64,000 nt of DNA from Saccharicrinis fermentans DSM 9555 = JCM 21142 (GTDB lineage: Bacteria > Bacteroidota > Bacteroidia > Bacteroidales > Marinilabiliaceae), in NCBI RefSeq assembly GCF_000517085.1, contig NZ_KI912107.1, positions 4,585,980 to 4,649,979 of the forward strand, written 5' to 3'. Below, one piece after another: positions 46,224 to 56,310 of this stretch; the first letter of the stretch is position 1; each line of letters begins with the position of its first letter. A program made the position numbers and the translations under genes. The notes under the pieces are model-generated. The model was not told where the DNA came from. It was given only the letters and a program-made list of their open reading frames with translations, and made no database searches.

Positions 46224-46409
46224 ATGAAAAATCTTATCAAAAAGAATGCTAAAAGCGAGGCAAAACTGGAGCTAATTGAAAATTTCGTAGCGAAAATTGA
46301 AAAAAAAGAAGCCAATAATTTAAGAGGTGGTAAAAATGCACCTGTTGCTGAAACTGGCGGAGATGATAGCATTAACACAGAGTTTACAGAACATCGCAAC
46401 TGCTGTTAG
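46224..46409 (+). CDS. Lanthipeptide-like precursor peptide with GG leader
   Basis: 61 residues. The leader ENFVAKIEKKEANNLRGG ends in Gly-Gly and fits the GG-Bacteroidetes natural-product-precursor pattern (hydrophobic/Lys leader, ...I..KE...L.GG). The predicted core after GG is 25 residues, contains Thr, Ser, Thr, Thr (AETGGDDSINTEFTEHRNCC region) and ends in Cys-Cys. Two Cys with several upstream Ser/Thr suit lanthionine rings. It is followed 75 nt later by a receptor and LanC-like genes. Product unknown. Confidence 0.7.
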   Translation: MKNLIKKNAKSEAKLELIENFVAKIEKKEANNLRGGKNAPVAETGGDDSINTEFTEHRNCC

Positions 46410-46484
46410 TAGTTAAATCAAACTATGAGGCTGTCATTATATATGGCAGCCAATATTTTACAATAAGGATCATTATATTATAAC

Positions 46485-48890
46485 ATGAATAATAGAAAGA
46501 GGAGTTTGTTCCTTGTATATCTGAGTGTACTTTTCATTCCTGTTTATGCAAGAATTAGTTCTTTTGAATTAGTTGGATCAGTAAAGGAAGCTAATAATGA
46601 AAAGCCAATACCTTTTGTTACCATCCAAGTATTTAAAGATAGCCTAACTACTATACCAATATACTCATGTATATCTGATAGTGTAGGAATGTTTCAAATA
46701 AACCTTGAACATTCTGGAAAATATCAATTATCATTTTCATGTGTTGGTAAACAGAGTAAGATCATTAGAGCGGATATAACAACTGATAATTTCACTGATC
46801 TAGGGGACATTAAAATGGAGGATAGCAACGCTGAAATTGGGGTGGTAAATGTTATCGGTTCAAAACCCTTAGTCGAAGTTCATCCAGATATGATGGTATA
46901 TAATGTTTCTGATGATGTTATGTCTTTAAGTTCAGATTTATTGTCAATTACAGAAAAAGTACCTCTTATAAATGTTGACCCCGAAGTTGGAGTACTGCTA
47001 AATAATTGCACACCGTTAATTTTAATAAATGGAAGGGAGTCAAAAGCGGTTAATAAAAATCCAATTTTCTATTTAAGTAGTATGCCTGCTTCTCGAGTTT
47101 CAAAAGTTGAAGTAATTACTTTAGCTGGTTCAAAATTTAACTCAGATGCAAATTGTGGGGTTATTAATATAGTATACAAAAAACAGGACAATAAATCACT
47201 ATCGGTTGGAAGCCAATTGAATAGTATCACGGGATACGTTTCATCACTCGATTTTGGTTTTAAGCACAAAAAAATTATTCTAAATGCTAGTGTAGGCTAT
47301 GGAAATGGAAAAAATTTTAACTCTAATGAATTTTTAGAAAGACTAAATAAGCAAGATGCTGAATTCCATAACTTAGTCCAAAGTGGTGAAACCAAACAAG
47401 ATTTTGAGATCGTAAACAGATATTCTTTAGAAACTAGTTACGATCTGGATTCATTAAATTTGTTGTCATTTACAACAAGTTATTACCACAATAGAATGAA
47501 TAATAATACTGCTCAATTCAATGAAATGAGTAACATAAATGACGACCTAATATATTCCTACAACCTAGATGAAAAGCACAAGAGCATTTGGAGGAACTAT
47601 GATTTATCATTCAATTACAAAAGTATATCAAGAAATAAGAAAAATGTGTTTAATCTATCTTTATTAAAGGATAATGAATACATAAATCGGATCCAGGATC
47701 AAGTTGTTTTGGAAGGGGAAAACTATCAGAATATTCACTATTTAACTATTCTTGATGAGGAGTCAGATGAAAATTCTTTACAAATTGATTTTGTCCGGAA
47801 TCTTTACAATTCAAATAAGCTTAATCTTGGATCAAAATTTGTTTTTCGTGACAACAATTCTAATAGCAGTAGAGTTTGGGAAAATGATGCAGATGCCGTA
47901 GAGGAAGATATTACTTTTGATAATAGCCAACGAATATTATCATTGTACTCAGAATACTCATTTAATCTACCGAAGAAATATAAATGGCATACTGGTTTAC
48001 GTTTTGAAACAACAAATATTGACGCAAACTTTAACAGTTCTGAAGAATTTTCTTCAAGTTATACCAATCTATTACCGCATATACTAATATCTAAGAAAAC
48101 TTCCTCGGGTATCATTATAAGTAGCGCATACAACTCAAAGATTAATAGACCAAGTATTCAAGCATTAAATCCTTCTTTATATGTCATTGATGCAAATAGT
48201 ATCTATTTTGGAAACCCGAAATTAACCTCAGAATATCTAAGCACTATCAGTGTTGATTACAATAATAACTTGCACCTGATAAAACATTTTATTCAATTTT
48301 CATATTCTTTATCAAATAACACTATCCAAAACTATTCTTACATAGAAGATGACACATATTACACCACTTATACTAATGATGGTAAATTCAAAGAATTCAG
48401 TCTATTTATAAACCTTAGCGCTCGATTTACATCATGGCTTAACTCACGACTAAATGGCAGTCTAGATTACGTCAATATCAGTACACAAAATGAATCTAAT
48501 TCAGGCTTTACGGGTATGGTATATGCAAGTGCCTATTTCAAACTTCCAAGAGCATACAATATTAACTTAAATGGGATGTATAGGTTTCCTAGAATATTAG
48601 CTCAAGGGATTAGTTACAATTATTATTCTTTTAGAGCTAAAGCCACCAAAGTTTTCTTTGATGACAGATTGAACGTTAGTTTTACAATGGAGCACCCATT
48701 CTGGGAAAATAGAAAGTATAGTAAGACTATTGATTCAGATTTCTTTCATATGCAAACAGACAAATATATTTTAGGTAGAACATTTTCAATTTCAGTTATG
48801 TATTCATTTAATGACAATAAAATAAAAAGTAGAAAGAGTGGAAAGAAAATAGTCAATAAAGATATAAAAGGGGGCATTAGTGCACAGTAA
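46485..48890 (+). CDS. Outer-membrane beta-barrel receptor with carboxypeptidase-regulatory domain
   Basis: 801 residues. Signal peptide, then a carboxypeptidase-regulatory-like domain (ELVGSVKEANNEKPIPFVTI). A plug-like segment follows (LINGRESKAVNKNP, VSKVEVITLAGSKFNSDANC, GVINIVYKK), then a long barrel with many Tyr/Asn-rich strands. This is the TonB-plug/OMP_b-brl_3 layout. No separate TonB box is obvious. Its 3' end overlaps the LanC-like gene by 11 nt, so it belongs to this block and may transport or bind the peptide (inference). Confidence 0.85.
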   Translation: MNNRKRSLFLVYLSVLFIPVYARISSFELVGSVKEANNEKPIPFVTIQVFKDSLTTIPIYSCISDSVGMFQINLEHSGKYQLSFSCVGKQSKIIRADITTDNFTDLGDIKMEDSNAEIGVVNVIGSKPLVEVHPDMMVYNVSDDVMSLSSDLLSITEKVPLINVDPEVGVLLNNCTPLILINGRESKAVNKNPIFYLSSMPASRVSKVEVITLAGSKFNSDANCGVINIVYKKQDNKSLSVGSQLNSITGYVSSLDFGFKHKKIILNASVGYGNGKNFNSNEFLERLNKQDAEFHNLVQSGETKQDFEIVNRYSLETSYDLDSLNLLSFTTSYYHNRMNNNTAQFNEMSNINDDLIYSYNLDEKHKSIWRNYDLSFNYKSISRNKKNVFNLSLLKDNEYINRIQDQVVLEGENYQNIHYLTILDEESDENSLQIDFVRNLYNSNKLNLGSKFVFRDNNSNSSRVWENDADAVEEDITFDNSQRILSLYSEYSFNLPKKYKWHTGLRFETTNIDANFNSSEEFSSSYTNLLPHILISKKTSSGIIISSAYNSKINRPSIQALNPSLYVIDANSIYFGNPKLTSEYLSTISVDYNNNLHLIKHFIQFSYSLSNNTIQNYSYIEDDTYYTTYTNDGKFKEFSLFINLSARFTSWLNSRLNGSLDYVNISTQNESNSGFTGMVYASAYFKLPRAYNINLNGMYRFPRILAQGISYNYYSFRAKATKVFFDDRLNVSFTMEHPFWENRKYSKTIDSDFFHMQTDKYILGRTFSISVMYSFNDNKIKSRKSGKKIVNKDIKGGISAQ

Positions 48891-50013
48891 AGTTCATTCT
48901 TACAACATTAACCTAATGAATTACAACTCAGTTAGAAATGATGTTTTATCTTATTTAGGAACATTATTGGATCAGTATGATTTTTCAATTGTAGAAGATA
49001 ATTCTTTATTCAAAGGAAATTCGTCAAAACTTCTAATATTATTTGAATTATATAGGTTAAAATCTAATCAGCAAAATCTGAATAATATACAGATCTTTGC
49101 TGATGATATTAAGGAGAATATAAATGATTACTCTGATTTATCATTTGGCAGTGGTGTATTTGGAGTGCTCTTTGTTTTGCTGTCTTTAAACAGAGAAAAA
49201 GTAATAAAGATTGACAGAGAACTAAAAATAAAGCATTTGTCACTTGCTGACGAATACCTTAATAACTTATTCAAACAAAAGAATTATGACTTACAACAAG
49301 GGGCAATAGGGCTGGGAATATATGCAATAGAATGTCTAAACAATAAGATTGACTCGAGAAACATATTAATTAAAATTACTGATTGGCTTATAGATAGTTG
49401 CAATAAAAAAGAAGATGGTGTATTCTGGAAATACTATTTGCAAAATCAAAATGGCTTAAGCATATGTATTGGACAATTGCATGGATTAACTTCAATTTTA
49501 ACTTTTTTATCCATTGCCAGAAGGTATCTTAGTTTGAAGTACGTAGTTAAGATCGATGATTTAACTAGTCGAGGTTTAAAGTTTTTAATGTCAACTAGAT
49601 ATGCAACTAAAGGCAATTATTTTCCAATCGCCATTGACCTAAGCAATAGTAATAGATTTAATGATACCCGATCCAATATTACTTATTGTATGAGCGAAAT
49701 AGGAATATACTTTGGACTTAAACGAATTAATGAACACATCAATATTATCTCATTAAATAAGGAAATTGTCCAGATAGATGAGTTCATATACAATAGTATA
49801 AACCTAAACAACTACACAAATCCGTTTTTTTGTCATGGTTTTACTGGGGCTCTTTATTATTTTATTTTAAAACATAAACCTGACTATTCATTATATTCTC
49901 TACAAATGATTGCAGAAATAGTTTCTAGATTAAAACAACAAGACATTAGCTTAGGAAATGCAAATTTACTTTCTGGCTCCACAGGAATTATTTTAACTCT
50001 ACTTAAATTTTAA
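48880..50013 (+). CDS. LanC-like lanthionine cyclase
   Basis: 377 residues from GTG 48880, or 365 from ATG 48916. Alpha-toroid pattern with repeated LxxGxxG: FGSGVFGVLFVLLS, LQQGAIGLGIYAIE, ICIGQLHGLTSILTF, NITYCMSEIGIYF, FFCHGFTGALYYF, LLSGSTGIILTLL. Zinc ligands equivalent to LanC Cys-Cys-His are present as YCM (in NITYCMSE) and CHG (in FFCHGFTG). LanC adds Cys thiols to dehydrated Ser/Thr. Overlaps the receptor gene, and the next LanC-like gene starts 3 nt after its stop. Confidence 0.75.
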   Translation: MHSKVHSYNINLMNYNSVRNDVLSYLGTLLDQYDFSIVEDNSLFKGNSSKLLILFELYRLKSNQQNLNNIQIFADDIKENINDYSDLSFGSGVFGVLFVLLSLNREKVIKIDRELKIKHLSLADEYLNNLFKQKNYDLQQGAIGLGIYAIECLNNKIDSRNILIKITDWLIDSCNKKEDGVFWKYYLQNQNGLSICIGQLHGLTSILTFLSIARRYLSLKYVVKIDDLTSRGLKFLMSTRYATKGNYFPIAIDLSNSNRFNDTRSNITYCMSEIGIYFGLKRINEHINIISLNKEIVQIDEFIYNSINLNNYTNPFFCHGFTGALYYFILKHKPDYSLYSLQMIAEIVSRLKQQDISLGNANLLSGSTGIILTLLKF

Positions 50014-50015
50014 AG

Positions 50016-51102
50016 GTGATTCAATTTGGGAAAGAGCGTTGTTGCTCAAATGAGAAGATTATTATTGATTCATTTTTAGAATCAACAAATAAGCTAATTA
50101 TAGAGAAGCTGCAAAAAAACCAAATTAACAAGCCTGGTTTGTATTCTGGAATGCTTGGGGATTTGCTCTTTTGTAGATATTATGCAGAATTATATAGCAA
50201 AGAATTGACCCTATATGAGAGTGTTGAAAATATTGTTTTAACCGAAGTGTTTAGTTAGGGTAATTGATAGCGATAAAATATTATTAATTATTCAACTAGG
50301 AATAGCGCTTCAAATAATGCAAATTGAATTTAGAGAAGATAATAACATAGAAAAAATTCTACATGCAATTGATGTTACATTAGAAAAGCACGTTCTCAAT
50401 TCTTCGAAAAGAAATAAATATGATTTCTTCTCTGGATTATCTACAATTGGGTTATATTTTTACCTTCGAGAGAGTAAACCTCAGCAAGGTCTTTTTATGA
50501 ATCAGTTATTTGCTGATTTTAAATCTAAAAATTTTATAATAGATAACAACCCCGGGGTTGCACATGGTTGGGGCAGTGCATTTCTTCTTTCGTTAAAAAT
50601 TGCCCAAAAGAACCACAAAGTCAAAAGTGCATATTATGATTTCTTTAATGATATGCAAAAAATGGTGCTTCGAAAGGTTCAGGATGAAAACAATATCTTC
50701 CAATCTCGAACTGGCCACAAAATTCGAACGACTTCCTGGAGCAAAGGTATGCTTCCGATCTGTCTTGCTTTAGAAAAAAGTTACGAATTGTGCTCGGATT
50801 CATTGAGTTGTTTTGAACCAAGAAAGCTTGCTAAGAATATAATTAACTATTCAATATCGATTGAAAACTATGATGATCCTTGTCTATGTCACGGAACCGC
50901 CAGCATTGCTATGCTATGTGGTCAATTTTTGCCTATACCCTATTATACTGATGCAGCTACAAAGGCATGTGATAAATGGAACGGAGCATTAATTTCTCAA
51001 TTAGAAACTACCGTAAGTCTTCGGTCTTTCACATATTGCGACCTTCATACTAGCGCTGTTTCTTTGATGGCAAAAAATGAGAATGACATTAACAACATTT
51101 AA
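50016..51102 (+). pseudogene. Second LanC-like gene, broken and 3'-truncated
   Basis: Two ORFs in different frames look like one LanC-like gene. 50016-50258 (GTG start) has KPGLYSGMLGDLLFCRYYAE. 50317-51102 has DFFSGLSTIGLYFYLR, NNPGVAHGWGSAFLLSLK, TTSWSKGMLPICLALE and DPCLCHGTASIAML. The W-C-x-G zinc ligand of LanC reads W-S-K-G here, so one Cys is lost; CHG is kept. The C-terminal repeat is missing because IS66 sequence begins at about 51080. Probably non-functional as a zinc cyclase. Confidence 0.6.
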
Positions 51103-51427
51103 GCGTTTGTATAAGGATTACCAGGAATCAGATTTGAACATAAAAGATTTCTGTACCAACCAAGATTTGGCTCCTTCCACTTTTTATTACTGGCGAAACA
51201 AATTGGAAGAGGCACTAGCACATGAGCCAGATAGCTTTGTTCCACTAGAATTTGACAGTAATCCGTTAGCGACGAACAATCAATCGAGTCCATCTATCAT
51301 CAAGAGTAAGCCTACTTTAAATAATGATGCTCCCATTGAATTCGTATTTCCCAATGGCACCAAGATGCTACTAAGGGATAATATAAACACGCAAGTATTA
51401 AAAACAATTGTTCACTTATTTGATTAA
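51083..51427 (+). CDS. IS66 accessory protein TnpA
   Basis: 114 residues, TTFKRLYKDYQESDLNIKDF and APSTFYYWRNKLEE, a helix-turn-helix accessory protein of IS66 elements. ATG 51077 is an alternative start two codons earlier. Its first codons overlap the end of the broken LanC-like gene. Confidence 0.85.
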   Translation: MTLTTFKRLYKDYQESDLNIKDFCTNQDLAPSTFYYWRNKLEEALAHEPDSFVPLEFDSNPLATNNQSSPSIIKSKPTLNNDAPIEFVFPNGTKMLLRDNINTQVLKTIVHLFD

Positions 51428-51432
51428 GTCTG

Positions 51433-51768
51433 ATGTTTCATTTACACGATAAACTTAAATACTTTCTATATCCGGCACCAGTGGATATGCGTAAAAGCTT
51501 TTACACACTCAGCGGCATTGTAAGCTCCTTGATGAAGCGTAATGTTCAGGACGGTGAAGTTTTTATATTTGTTAACCGTAGGCTGACCACCATGAAAATA
51601 CTTCATCTAGAACACGGCGGGTTGGTAATTTACCATAAGAAGCTCGATAGTGGTGTTTTCAAACTTCCTGCATTTGATGAAAGCCTCACATCTCACATTA
51701 TAAGTTGGCACGATTTAATGTTGATTGTAAAGAATGTGAAGCCTAAAAAAAGGCTCTTAAAGAGGTGA
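51433..51768 (+). CDS. IS66 accessory protein TnpB
   Basis: 111 residues, YPAPVDMRKSFYTLSGIV, GEVFIFVNRRLTTMKILHLE, GGLVIYHKKLDSGVFKLP: the IS66 Orf2/TnpB signature. Starts 5 nt after tnpA. Confidence 0.9.
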   Translation: MFHLHDKLKYFLYPAPVDMRKSFYTLSGIVSSLMKRNVQDGEVFIFVNRRLTTMKILHLEHGGLVIYHKKLDSGVFKLPAFDESLTSHIISWHDLMLIVKNVKPKKRLLKR

Positions 51769-51862
51769 CAAAAAGAAGCATTTTTTTAGGATTTTTAGAT
51801 TGATAAAATTGGCTATAAGCCTTGATTTTACTATCTTTAAGCTCGTAATCAAGCAGTGATAA

Positions 51863-53541
51863 ATGAGCGATTTTTCAAGCAATAAAGATGTGTTAATACA
51901 GGAGCTTCTCCAGGAACGTGACGAGATGTTTCAGGAGCTTTCCCGCTTGCGAAAAAATGACAATAGGGTTCTGGACACTTTGGAAGCTAAAAACAAAAAA
52001 TTAGAGGCTATAGTCGCTAAAAAAGAGCAGCAAATTAAAAAGCTGATCGACCAGCTCGCTTGGTTTCGCCATAAGTTTTTTGGCAATTCTAGTGAAAAGC
52101 ATATTGCCGAAGATCCCGATCAACGAAAGATCGATTGGGACGGACTGGAGGTCGTTGCAGAAGAGAAAGCTATCATTGAAAACGCAGAAAAAGAGCTTAT
52201 CGAATATGAGCGCCGCAAGCCTGTAAAAAACAAGCAGAGGCCAGTTCGTCAACCACTTCCTGACCACCTTAGACGAGAGGTAGAAGTTATTGAACCGGAA
52301 GGTAAACAAGATAACTGGGTGCGTATTGGCGAAGAAGTAACAGAAATACTCGAACACAAGCCCGGAGAGGTATATGTACGTCGTATAGAACGTCCTAAAT
52401 ATGCAGTAAAGCAAGAATCAGTATCACCGGATATTGCTACAGATCAAAACACCGAAGAAGCATCAGCTATCCGTATTGGTTCAATGCCATTATTGCCTTT
52501 GCCACGCAGCAATGCAGGGCCTTCTTTATTGAGCGAGCTGATGATGAATAAATATTATTTCCACCAGCCTTTTAATCGCCAAATGGCCATGTTCAAAATG
52601 ATTGGTATAAAATTACCTGCATCCACCATTAATGGTTGGTTTCAAGGAAGCTGTGATTTACTAAGAGCTCTTTATGCACGTTTAAAAGAAATCGTTCTAA
52701 AATCTGATTATATTCAGGTTGACGAAAGTACCATTCCTGTTATTAGCAACGAAAAGCACAAAGCACAAAAGGCTTATCTGTGGATGGCTCGATCAGTAAT
52801 GAATAACTTGGTTTTCTTTCACTACGACAAAGGCTCCCGAGCACAAAAAGTGATACTTCCTTTATTAAAGGATTTTCAGGGAGCTCTTCAAACCGATGGA
52901 TATCAGGCATATTCAATCTATGAGCAAAAGAAAGGTGTTTTACTTCTGGGTTGTTGGGCTCATGCGCGCAGGAAATTCTCCGAAAGTCTAAAAGAAGACA
53001 AAACGGGGGCTGAATACGCATTGGCACAAATTGCTAAAATCTATCAAGTTGAGCAAATGGCCACCGATCAGAACATGAATTACAAGCAAAGAGCTGAACT
53101 ACGAAAGCGCTTGGCTTATCCAATCATGCGTGCTTTTGAAAATGGATCGAAGGCTATTACCCCAAAGCGCTACAAGGAGGAAAGATGAGTAAGGCGCTGG
53201 CTTATACATACAATCTTTTCTTACGTCTGTCTCGCTATCATCTTGATGGCCGATATCTGCCTGACAACAACGGAGCTGAAAATGCAATTAGGCCGGTAGC
53301 TGTTGGAAGAAGAGGCTATCTGTTTTGTGGCAACCATGATGCCGCAGAAAATGCAGCAATTATGTACTCACTACTGGGATGCTGCAAAGCCAGTGATGTA
53401 AATCCTCGCGAATGGCTTACAGATGTATTTTCTAAGATTGCGTTATACAACAGCAATTATGATTTAGACTTGGCTGATCTTTTGCCGCACAATTGGAAAA
53501 AGTCTAATAGTTGTCAGAATATTCCAAAAAACACCCACTAA
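51863..53541 (+). pseudogene. IS66 transposase TnpC, frameshifted
   Basis: N-terminal coiled coil and zinc-finger-like region, then the catalytic domain (IQVDESTIPVISNEKHKAQK, QTDGYQAYSIYE, LLGCWAHARRKF) and the C-terminal NNGAENAIRPVAVGRRGYLF. An A run at 53139-53142 is one base short (GAAAATGG versus GAAAAATGG in the fragment at 60800), moving translation to FENGSKAITP and a stop at 53188. The correct frame resumes at 53185-53541. Confidence 0.85.
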
Positions 53542-53588
53542 TTTCGATTAATTCCAAAAGATTCCAGTAAAACTTAGAGATTTCCAAC

Positions 53589-53622
53589 GCTCCAATCGAC
53601 ATCCGGATTGGAGCATTTTTTT
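53589..53622 (+). terminator. Terminator near the IS66 right end
   Basis: GCTCCAATC (53589-53597) pairs with GATTGGAGC (53606-53614), followed by seven T. The same hairpin is in the copies near 61160; one base of the stem is altered in the copy near 61850. Confidence 0.8.
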
Positions 53623-53654
53623 ACTTTGCAATATGTAGCAGACCGCATATTTAC

Positions 53655-53802
53655 TTTGTATAAGGATTACCAGGAATCAGGTTTGAACATAAAAGATTTC
53701 TGTACCAACCAAGATTTGGCTCCTTCCACTTTTTACTATTGGCGAAACAAATTGGAAGAGGCATTAGCACATGAGCCAGATAGCTTTGTTCCACTAGAAT
53801 GA
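53655..53802 (+). pseudogene. IS66 tnpA fragment
   Basis: TTTGTATAAGGATTACCAGG... repeats 51106-51252 with three or four changes, fused directly behind the IS66 right end. Ends in TGA after FVPLE. It is cut by the left end of the IS21 element 14 nt later. Confidence 0.75.
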
Positions 53803-53859
53803 AAATAGCAAATTTAAAACCATCAATTTTTCGTAACAGTAAACCATCATTCTACAATA

Positions 53860-53927
53860 AAAAATATATTAATCAACCCTCTGATTGTTGAGGGAGCTTA
53901 GCGACTGAGGCAATCAGAGGGTTGATT
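53860..53927 (-). terminator. Terminator after istB
   Basis: A perfect 17-bp stem, AATCAACCCTCTGATTG (53871-53887) and its inverse (53911-53927), overlapping the end of istB. On the minus strand it is followed by AATATATTTTTTATTG (T tract). Confidence 0.75.
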
Positions 53928-54675
53928 GCTGCTCGAAGATTGTTTTTCTGTTTTCCATTCTGTAACTTTTACCTTCGAGTTTTACAACTTCACATTTAAA
54001 CAATAATCTATCTAACAAAGCAGTTGCCAAGACTTCATCATCGAGCATTTCTGCCCATTGCTGAGGGGATTTGTTTGTTGTGATTATTACAGACGTTTGT
54101 TCGTGCAGATGATTTATCAGGTTGAAAAATGCAACTGCTTCATGTTTCTTAATAGGAAAAAGCATTATATCGTCTATAGCCACTAAATGAGCCTTTAAAA
54201 GACGATTATAAGTGTTAAGCGCACCAGATATCATTTCTTTCATTTTTAACACCGTTATTAGTTCCTCCATTGTGATAAAGTAAGCTTTATGACCAGATTT
54301 TACAGCATCGTTAATCAGTCCTGCCGCCACATACGTTTTTCCTGTTCCTGAGGGGCCCATTAGTATCAGGTTATAATTTTGTTCCATGCATAATAATTCC
54401 CGTAATTGTTTCAGTTGAGGCACAGTCATACCATTTGCCATGTTAAAGTCATACTTGTCCAGGTTGTGATCTTTGGGTAATCGGGCTAATTTCATTCTCC
54501 TGTCAAGATCTGTTTTCTTTCTGTGCTGCACCTCTCTTTGCAAGAGCTGTAATGCAAATTCCTGATAAGATGGTTTATCTATCTGTGCCTGATGAAGCAC
54601 TGCTTCTGGTTCGTTTTTCATCTTTGTTAGCCGTAAAATATCGGCATAGTTTTTAATTTGATCTAATAGCTTCAT
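53914..54675 (-). CDS. istB: IS21 helper ATPase IstB
   Basis: 253 residues, AAA+ ATPase with Walker A GPSGTGKT (in LILMGPSGTGKTYVAAGL), Walker B AIDDIMLF, sensor-like TTNKSPQQW and Arg-finger region TALLDRLLFKCEVV. It directs and regulates IstA. Starts 3 nt after the istA stop. Confidence 0.93.
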   Translation of the reverse strand: MKLLDQIKNYADILRLTKMKNEPEAVLHQAQIDKPSYQEFALQLLQREVQHRKKTDLDRRMKLARLPKDHNLDKYDFNMANGMTVPQLKQLRELLCMEQNYNLILMGPSGTGKTYVAAGLINDAVKSGHKAYFITMEELITVLKMKEMISGALNTYNRLLKAHLVAIDDIMLFPIKKHEAVAFFNLINHLHEQTSVIITTNKSPQQWAEMLDDEVLATALLDRLLFKCEVVKLEGKSYRMENRKTIFEQQSTL

Positions 54676-54678
54676 TTT

Positions 54679-56238
54679 CTAATTCATTATTGATTCATAT
54701 TCATTGATATCACTTTTCTGAGGTTGCATATCAGCATTTTGTTGCTTATTCAGATTGCCGGTTTCTATACAAACATTGTGTTTTACATTCTTTAGAGCTT
54801 GCTCATTTTCAAAATAATTCAGAACTTCGGCGAAACGATTGGCATTTAGTATCTGATTTTCATAACAGTAAAGCAGGGCTAAGTTGATTATTTCCTGAGA
54901 TGAACTTTCAATGTTCTTTTGTATAACTCGGAGATTATCATGAAAATACCGGGGTTTATCTTTCTCTATTGCTGCCAAATATTGTTCGGCTTGAGGAATA
55001 TATCTTAAGCTTTCAAAAACCAGCTTATAGGTTTTTTGCAGAGTCTTTGACTTTTCCCTTGCATGGTCATTATTTTTAATAATCCGACCTGTATCTAAAG
55101 ACAGCTCATGTGTGGCCAGCAACTGGTTATCAATCGTATAAAAGAAACGCTTCATTTCTTTTTCTTCCAGTAAAACATTGGCACCCCTGTCTTGATATGT
55201 ACCCAAAGGCAAGCTGTAGTAATTACTTCGATAAAGTACCGTGTTATCTTTTCTCACAGGATATATCGGCAAGTTTAAAAATGGTTTTTCCGGTTTTCCA
55301 CTATAAGTCAGCAGGTATTGCTTTTCTTTTTCCCACTCTTGCTTTGGAATACGCCTGGTTGTACCATGTATCTTCGCATTTCCAGTGCGATCAAGCCATT
55401 GTAAAACTTCTTTTTGCAACCTGTCAATATCTTGGAATACTCTTCCTTTCAGATAATTGTGTTTTACGTATTTTACTACATTTTCAACTTTTCCTTTGCT
55501 TTCAGGGTCAGCTTTTCTGCAAAATATTACCTTAAAGGGATGTGCATTTGTAAACTGCATAAATCCATCAGTAAGAAGAACATCGCCAAGATTTTCATCT
55601 TTTACAAAAACACGATCCTGATCGTAGATTATTCGACGGGGGATTCCCTCAAAATATTCGAATGCCAGTTCATGTGCATAATTTGCTGTCTCTGTAGTAA
55701 ATGGTATTCGTTGACAGTAAACAAACTTTTGTCGGGAACGGGAAAGTACCATTGTAAAAAAGTAAATCTTAATTCTGCCACTTCCACTACTAAGCATTCG
55801 GTATGATCCAAAATCTACTTGTGCCTCTTCTCCATATTCTGTTTCGGGAAGCTTCTCGTATTGGCGTGGAAGTTTCTCTTTATGTTTGGGTATATTTTGT
55901 TCCTTTCTTACTGTTTGAACAAAATTATAGACTGTTTTACTACTTACATTCGGCAGATCAGAATAATGTTCTTTTAATCTATCTTCAATCTGAGCTGCTG
56001 ATAAATAGGGGCCTCTCTCCAGTAATTCTTTGACAAAATTATAATACTCATTTAGTTTTTTTGGCATTCGCCGTGGAGTACTAATCCATGCTAGAAATTG
56101 TGCTTCGCTCATGGAAAGGTATTTACGTACAGTTCCCCTGTCGATACCTAACTCTAATTTGATTTGACTTTGGTTTAGTCCTTGTGATGATAATTCTTTA
56201 ACTTTGTACCACATAAAAACTTTTTGGTTTTTATTCAT
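54679..56238 (-). CDS. istA: IS21 transposase IstA
   Basis: 519 residues. N-terminal helix-turn-helix (LNQSQIKLELGIDRGTVRKY), then an rve-type DDE integrase core (EEAQVDFGSYRML with the first Asp; IIYDQDRVFV with the second; GKVENVVKYVKHNYL with the Glu), then a C-terminal beta domain. Intact. A GAAGGCTAT/ATAGCCTTC inverted repeat flanks its start (56239-56281). Confidence 0.93.
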   Translation of the reverse strand: MNKNQKVFMWYKVKELSSQGLNQSQIKLELGIDRGTVRKYLSMSEAQFLAWISTPRRMPKKLNEYYNFVKELLERGPYLSAAQIEDRLKEHYSDLPNVSSKTVYNFVQTVRKEQNIPKHKEKLPRQYEKLPETEYGEEAQVDFGSYRMLSSGSGRIKIYFFTMVLSRSRQKFVYCQRIPFTTETANYAHELAFEYFEGIPRRIIYDQDRVFVKDENLGDVLLTDGFMQFTNAHPFKVIFCRKADPESKGKVENVVKYVKHNYLKGRVFQDIDRLQKEVLQWLDRTGNAKIHGTTRRIPKQEWEKEKQYLLTYSGKPEKPFLNLPIYPVRKDNTVLYRSNYYSLPLGTYQDRGANVLLEEKEMKRFFYTIDNQLLATHELSLDTGRIIKNNDHAREKSKTLQKTYKLVFESLRYIPQAEQYLAAIEKDKPRYFHDNLRVIQKNIESSSQEIINLALLYCYENQILNANRFAEVLNYFENEQALKNVKHNVCIETGNLNKQQNADMQPQKSDINEYESIMN

Positions 56239-56310
56239 AGCCTTCTTCGTTTCTGTTTTGCAACTTAAAGATGAAGGCTATTTTTTATCTTTACAAATGA
56301 TGATTTTCAA

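Larger units (their letters stand above)
51077..53654 (+). mobile_element. IS66-family element, left end missing
   Basis: tnpA, tnpB and tnpC in order. The right end is GCATATTTAC at 53645-53654, matching the ...TTAC end of IS66; two further copies of this end are at 61225 and 61911. The expected GTAA... left end is not found before 51077, where LanC sequence runs straight into tnpA, so the element is truncated or was joined by deletion. tnpC is frameshifted. Confidence 0.8.

Noticed and set aside
50016-50258. The 80-codon ORF as an independent small protein
   Set aside because: It resembles the N-terminal part of LanC-like proteins and is followed by the remainder in another frame, so a broken gene is more likely.
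53185-53541. Separate IS66 C-terminal gene
   Set aside because: It is the continuation of tnpC after a single-base deletion, as shown by the uninterrupted frame in the fragment at 60800.
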